Assembly (NCBI GenBank): GCA_030248065.1
Contig: JASAMV010005932.1
Coordinates: 26,843-90,842, forward strand
Source: Rhynchonema sp. JSB1_4
Taxonomy: Eukaryota; Nematoda; Chromadorea; Monhysterida; Xyalidae
Direction: 5' to 3'
Length of the DNA: 64,000 bases
Shown here: piece after piece, positions 59,056 through 64,000 of the stretch
How the letters are laid out: every line of letters starts with the position of its first letter
Numbering within the stretch: position 1 is the stretch's first letter
Made by a program: the position numbers and the translations under genes
Notes under the pieces: generated by a model
What the model was told of the DNA's origin: nothing
The model's input: only the letters and a program-made list of their open reading frames with translations
Databases searched by the model: none

Positions 59056-59903
59056 ATTTTATTGGCACAAATATTGATATGATGATTATTATTTTTGATT
59101 GCGGAGAAAATATACCGACCAGTCGCAATCTAAAATAAGCTGCGTTTTTTTTGTCTGAAACATAAACGCCAGGTGCAAGTTGAACTGAAATGCCAATCGT
59201 GCCAAGTGAGAGTCCTGCCTGGCAGCGTTGCCAGCAACAAACATGTACCTATTATAGACATAGATATTGTATGAAGGCAGAGGGCCCGGTTCAGCGTTTC
59301 TTATCTCCCGCGATCTTGCCCAATGCACAGTAGTATATACCTTATTGCGGGCCACGCTTGTTTTAAAAATTCAGAGCGACACACGCAAGAAAAACGCAAG
59401 GCTGTTGCGCGGCAAGTCAAAATATATGGTTACACAGATGAGGAGGAGAATGCCGAATGAAGCCGACGGGTTTTGGCGTTGCAGACGAAAACTAGAAGTC
59501 ACAGACGGGGGCGCTTAGATAAGTATAATAGCGATGTAACCTTGATTCTTCGCGCATATAGCCCGTATGAATGTTTTCAGATTACAGGTCCATATTTCTG
59601 CTGTTCTCGCGTGTCATGAGAAGTTTTCAGCACATTCGTTCATTTCGTAACCGTTCATTTTCATACATCACATCAAACTGAGAACACAATCGTGCAAAGA
59701 TGGAGGACTACCGCTCAAGTGTGCTCCATCTGAAGAAAAAAGCGATACAAAGGCCAAGCACATGGGCAGTTTTGCACAATGTTCCTGACATCATGAGTTG
59801 CACAAAAGGTTTTTCATCCTAAAATATTGCCACAGAGACTCTATTTGGAAAAATTCCGAAACCGATCTCACCACGCAGCGCTTTTGGTCTCGTGCAGGTC
59901 TTG
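59056..59903. other. Upstream of N4BP2-like gene, no further gene seen
   Basis: Should hold its promoter and 5' UTR. No recognisable coding exon, palindrome or repeat shared with the rest of the window. Confidence 0.5.
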
Positions 59904-60130
59904 GGGTGATATTTTCGAAACGGTGTAAAGGTCCAGTTGGGTGTAAAGGTCGGTGGAAAGCTCGGTCGACAGCTCAGTGTAATAGACCTCGGTGTAAACT
60001 TGAAACATTCCACGTTAATAACAGGTAATGTTTCACGTTTACACCGAGCTACGCCGACCGAGCTTTCGACCAAACTTTACACCGACCTTTACGCCCAACT
60101 GACCTTTACACCGTTTCGAAAATTCCACCC
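59904..60130. repeat. Palindromic MITE, family P2
   Basis: 227 bp, GGGGTGATATTTTCG to CCACCC, inverse of 39513-39738; TGAAACAT 60001 and ATGTTTCA 60028. Confidence 0.88.
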
Positions 60131-60227
60131 ATAGTTGGGCATTCCCCCATACTGTGCGGTTGACACTGGCAGGCTTCCAACCACAGTTGCAGAGTGCAGA
60201 GAGCAAGCCAAGACGGATGTTGACAGC

Positions 60228-60503
60228 TATAGTAAGTTTCTAATTTCGTTGCCTCATGCAGTTTCACAGGAAAACTCCCGTTCGAAGTCGAGGCAGGCAA
60301 CAAGCTCAACACACAGTCAACAAGCCAAGCAGCTGACACACACAGCTTGTGTGACTGAAACATTCGAAACGCACACGATCCAGCAGCTGCGTGGCTTGTT
60401 GACCATGTGTTTGTGTTCAGCGTGTTGCCTGCTTCGACTTCGAACGGGAGTTCCCCTACGTCTGTAAAAATGCATGAGGCAACGAAATTTGAAATTTGCT
60501 GTA
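60228..60503. repeat. Palindromic MITE, family P1
   Basis: About 276 bp, TATAGTAAGTTTC at left; right end eroded to AAATTTGCTGTA. TGAAACAT at 60356. Confidence 0.85.
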
Positions 60504-60525
60504 CATGCAGTATACGTATTTTATG

Positions 60526-60902
60526 TATAGGCAAACTAGGCCAACACGAGCCCGATTTCGGAGGTGGTGAACTTGCAAAACGCAGAGAAAGAGAAAAACA
60601 TCATGCTCCACGTTGTATTCCACAACGTGTAACGTTTCCCAAATCAGCAGCCACGTCTGAATGTTTCACCATTTTGCCAGCTCCGAAATCGGGCTCGTGT
60701 TGGCGTAGTGTTATAGGCAAACCACGCCAACACGAGCCCGATTTCGCAGCTGGCAGAATAGTGAAACATTCATACGTGGTTGCTGATTTGGGAAATGTTA
60801 CACGTTGAAGAATACAAAGTGGAGGATGATGATTTTCTCTTTCTATTCGTTTTGAATACACACCACCTTCGAAATCGGGCTCGTGTTGGTGTAGTTTGCC
60901 TT
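60526..60902. repeat. Two P5 MITEs in inverted tandem
   Basis: Copies at 60526-60711 and 60712-60902 stand head to head, each with TATAGGCAAAC and TGTTGGCGTAG or TGTTGGTGTAG ends, making a 377-bp composite palindrome. ATGTTTCA at 60661 and TGAAACAT at 60762 point in opposite directions. Confidence 0.87.
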
Positions 60903-60943
60903 TACTTTATATACTGTAGGTAGTACAAGCTGACGCGCCTGTC

Positions 60944-61276
60944 TGTAGTCTGTTGATTATGTTTCGACATAGTGTATAAGCCCCATTTAGCGATGTTTGG
61001 TGCGGGTTGGGTCGACGCCATTCTAACTGAATGTTTTGAATGTTTCACAAGCATTGCCAACTCAGGCAAAGACTAATTGAACATAGCTTGCTGCGTGGCA
61101 CAAAGACACGTGGCCTGTCATCGCACGACACCAACAATGTTCAATGGCTCTGCGCCTGAGTTGGCAATGCCTGTGAAACATTCAAACATTCATTTAGAAT
61201 GGCGTCGACCCAACCCGCTCCAAACATCGCTGAATGGGGCTTATACACTATGTCGAAATATAATCAACAGACTATA
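60944..61276. repeat. Palindromic MITE, family P3, uninterrupted
   Basis: 333 bp, TGTAGTCTGTTGATTATG to ACAGACTATA; the intact paralogue of 12889-13416. ATGTTTCA 61040 and TGAAACAT 61175. Confidence 0.9.
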
Positions 61277-62132
61277 CATACGCAGACAGCCCAGTGTTTC
61301 CTGGTTGTTTGCATTCAAACCGGTTTCGATTTGATAAAATGTCTGACTGTCGAGCACGTGTTGTGTCTGGTATTTTGTGACTGACGTGTCACTATCGCAA
61401 AACGTTGCACGATTGCGAAATTCTCCGGGCGAGCAAGGCATTTGATCCACGTACAGTGTGCTTCATCAGTGACTGGGCTTCAGCTAGTTTTTCGTGTTCA
61501 GGTTGTTATTTTCGTTGCACAAACATGCTGGCAATTGGAAAACAGGCTTAACTTGGCCACATGAATGTCAACAAGAAGTAGCAGATTGCCACGATGGCAG
61601 GTGCACATGTAAATGCCAGCGTTATTATGAAAACAGCTTGACCTTCATCCATCTCGACTGTCATGACATTTACAATGTATCTGTGCCGTTTCGGCATGAG
61701 TAAGCCCTTCTGCTGCTGAATCATGCAAGGAGCAAAATGCTGTTGTTGTGGTATCTAGGTAAAATAATAACGAAAATAATACTAAACGAAAACGAAAATA
61801 ATACTGAATAATACGACACAGGGGTCACCGGAAATGAATAGTATACTAAACGCTAAAACAGTAAACTGAACAGTAAACGCTAAACAAGGATAAACAAAGC
61901 GCAAAAGGACAACAATGGCAGAATTTTTACGTGAAATGCAACCTATCCCAGCCTAAAACTAGCCTAAACACTACTAAACTAGATAATAATCATGATCACC
62001 AGTCCACATTTATGGTGATGACACGATCTAGACCAGGACTGAGTCTGAGAAATATTGATTGACAATCAAGTGCTTCAGGCTGTACGTCAGATGCCACCAC
62101 AATTATAACCTTAAAAGTATCAGTTGCTAAAG

Positions 62133-62492
62133 TATAGTCCAACCACCAGCTCATGTGACGACTTTTTTAAAGCTTGCTTGGCCAGATTCAAAAATGCTCC
62201 GGTTTCACGTGTTTTCGCAAACAAAAGAAAGAGATTGGCCGAGGGAGATGATGACAAGTTCCAGCTGGCTGACTTCAATTTGTTGCGTGCTTACGCTAAC
62301 AGCAACGTTGTTCAACACACAAATGTTTTGGGAGTCAAAAAGGGAATTTACGCACCGAGTGGAGAGCGTGTTTTTAAAAAATACGTGCGTTTCTCATTCT
62401 TTCATTTCCGAAATACGCGGAACCGGAACATTATTGGATCCGCACAAGCCAATTTCAAAAAAGTCGTCTCATGAATTCGTGGCTGGACTATA
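62133..62492. repeat. Foldback MITE, family P7
   Basis: 360 bp, TATAGTCCAACCACC to GTGGCTGGACTATA. Second copy of 8760-9124. Its long open frame is the same palindrome-derived frame and shows no known domain. Confidence 0.85.
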
Positions 62493-62823
62493 CTTACATT
62501 TTAATCCATGTATTAGTTCTACGAAGTTACGGGACTAAACGCGACGTCAGAAAATAACACACAAGCAATAACAGAGGACAGACGATGCCGAATACTGTAT
62601 TATGTAGTTTGTGTTTTTCCATGCAATACGGTTGTGGACATTGGACATTTTGGTATATTTCAAATCTTCAACCTTGCAACCGCATGACCCTTTGAGAATG
62701 GCTGTTATCCGCATAGTCACTATTAGCAATGCGTGATAGCAATGGTTCGCTATTTCACAAAGGTTCCTGCGTTGTTCGCTTTGGTGCTTGTGGTGACCTT
62801 TGTCGTTTTGTCACCCCAATTTT

Positions 62824-63807
62824 TCAGATTGATGGGCATGCTCTTGCCAGCCAATGCAGACCTTTCATCATAAACTTCTTCAGACCTTTCATCATAAACT
62901 TGTGCTTAATTAGAAACAGATGTACGTTGATCAACGGATTGAAATTGTTCGGGAGATAGAACATAGTCAAGAGCGAAGGCGGCCAGATACCGGTCAGAAT
63001 CACAAGCAACTGAAATGGGTTGGCAATAGCTTGCTGCTATGCAGTCAACAGCATTTGGTCAGTCACTTACAAAGGTAGCCACAGTGTTCCAAGCAATTCG
63101 CTTCGTCATACAGTATCTCGCTGTTGCTTGGCTGCTTGTGCGTTGATCTCGCTGCTGCCGTCCACCTGTCAAATGAACGCGCTCTCTGCGTGAACATTAC
63201 TCAGTCCTGTGATTAAAATCGGTAAAAATCACGAACCTTCTTGTTGTGATAAATGTAAACGAGCAAAGCGAGCGCGAAGATTACAACAGAGCCGAAATGG
63301 CCGTAATTGAATGCCTTCAACTCCCACGAATACATCCACGGATGCATGGCTTGGCTTTGATAGCACATATCACCAGCGACCGGACCCTCGTCATGCAACA
63401 TGTAACTGCAGTCGATGTCAACCATCAACAGGTGCTCAATGCTGAGTATAATAATACCACATCCAGCTGCGCATCCTTACCCGCTAATCAGTGCAGCGAT
63501 GGCGAAAATTGCCTGGATCACAAACACAGCCCCCACCAAGACGTATGTATATGCTAGTGTGGTGCCATGGCTGATGTATACCTGTGGCGTTTGCATCTTA
63601 ATGTGCTGGGAGCAAACTTAACATTCTGATAGCTTCAAATGTTCTGCCGCCAAGAAACATCACATGTGAACCTAAACACACCACATCGTAAACGACCAGA
63701 AGTCGATCCAGGCTGACCATCGACAACATCAGACCCGCAGCGCCATAGGACACGGCCCACAATAGATTGAATGGCATCGAACCACAGTGCCATGCTGTTA
63801 ACCCAAG
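62824..63807 (-). CDS. Rhodopsin-like 7TM receptor, C-terminal part (5' exons outside window)
   Basis: Five 3' exons (minus): 63807-63682, 63596-63481, 63405-63237, 63154-63071, 63009-62824, phases 0,2,0,0. Exon order gives a GPCR from TM3 to TM7. A Cys before TM3 (WHCGSM), then LLWAVSYGAAGLMLSMVSLDRLLVVYDV with DRL in place of DRY. TM4 is YTYVLVGAVFVIQAIFAIAA. Extracellular loop 2 carries the partner Cys (GDMCYQSQ). TM5 is GHFGSVVIFALALLVYIYH. A basic loop leads to TM6 (TVATFLLVILTGIWPPSLL) and TM7 ends NPLINVHLFLI in place of NPxxY. The tail is short with a duplicated KFMMKGL. Ligand unknown; a nematode-type serpentine chemoreceptor is plausible. TM1-2 should lie beyond 64000. Confidence 0.82.
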
Positions 63808-63833
63808 CTAAAATTTTGCGCTTGCAAACAGGC

Positions 63834-63906
63834 ACGTCGATGGCTCAATTGGTAGAGCAATGTCGCGGTTAGGCGGAAGACCTGGGTTCGAGCCCCAGTC
63901 GAAGAA
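63834..63906 (+). tRNA. tRNA pseudogene or tRNA-derived sequence
   Basis: Perfect spacing for a 73-nt tRNA. The D arm is GCTC-AATTGGTA-GAGC and the T arm CTGGG-TTCGAGC-CCCAG, giving good A-box (TGGCTCAATTGG) and B-box (GGTTCGAGCC). The acceptor stem has two mismatches (ACGTCGA/TCGAAGA). The anticodon stem is weak (ATGTC/GGCGG) and the loop GCGGTTA lacks U33; it would read GGU (Thr). Probably not functional. It lies antisense, upstream of the first 7TM receptor exon seen. Confidence 0.55.
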
Positions 63907-64000
63907 AGCCATTGTTTGTTCACAAAGGATTTTGCGATGTACATGCGCTCCCCGTTATTATTCAACATCGTCTGCTGCCAACAAGCAAAACTCACCCATT

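Noticed and set aside
63165..63237. Receptor open frame ending in a stop after the TM5 exon (acceptor at GACAG|GTGG)
   Set aside because: Using the next acceptor (GGCAG|CAGC) keeps frame and yields a proper TM6-TM7, so the early stop is a mis-splice reading.
63834..63906. Functional tRNA-Thr
   Set aside because: No U33, weak anticodon stem and two acceptor mismatches; kept only as a pseudogene or tRNA-derived sequence.

Overview
This window looks like a metazoan nuclear genome, most likely a nematode. It has intron-rich genes with GT-AG introns, a MATH-BTB protein, a Patched-related sterol-sensing-domain protein, a 7TM receptor, interstitial runs of GCCTAA (complement of the nematode-type telomere unit TTAGGC), and very many palindromic MITE-like elements. 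There are no bacterial operons, CRISPR arrays or rRNA. The species call is inference. All exon models below were built by hand from splice sites and reading phase.

Layout. Positions 1-18,114 hold three tandem ENPP-type ectonucleotide pyrophosphatase/phosphodiesterase genes, all on the minus strand and with the same intron phases. Copy A is 1323-5009 and its last exon was not found. Copy B (5601-8615) and copy C (12120-18114) are complete, each with its own C-terminal membrane-anchor exon. Positions 19,222-30,885 hold a 15-exon Patched-related (PTR) gene on the minus strand with an unusually long low-complexity N-terminus. Positions 31.8-40 kb have no recognisable host gene and are packed with short inverted-repeat transposons. 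A seven-exon MATH-BTB (SPOP/BATH-like) gene lies at 40,251-42,327 (minus). Positions 42.3-48 kb are a dense nest of hAT-like non-autonomous elements with readable 8-bp target duplications, plus a LINE 3' fragment. An RNA polymerase III subunit RPC7 (POLR3G/RPC31) gene runs from 48,060 to 53,928 (plus). It is followed after only 256 bp by an unidentified five-exon gene on the same strand (54,185-55,778), and then by a convergent DUF1771-Smr (N4BP2-like) gene (56,393-59,055, minus). Positions 59-62.5 kb again hold palindromic MITEs. The 3' part of a rhodopsin-like 7TM receptor gene (62,824-63,807, minus) and a degenerate tRNA close the window.

The genes do not form one pathway. The striking feature is the repeat landscape. 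At least eleven foldback/MITE families share the window, several nested inside one another with intact target-site duplications and empty-site paralogues. Seven structurally unrelated palindromic families carry the same 8-mer, ATGTTTCA/TGAAACAT. I counted it 44 times, where about two are expected by chance. It differs by one base from the CTGTTTCA core of nematode 21U-RNA (piRNA) promoters, so mobile hairpins spreading a small-RNA promoter-like motif is the most interesting hypothesis here.
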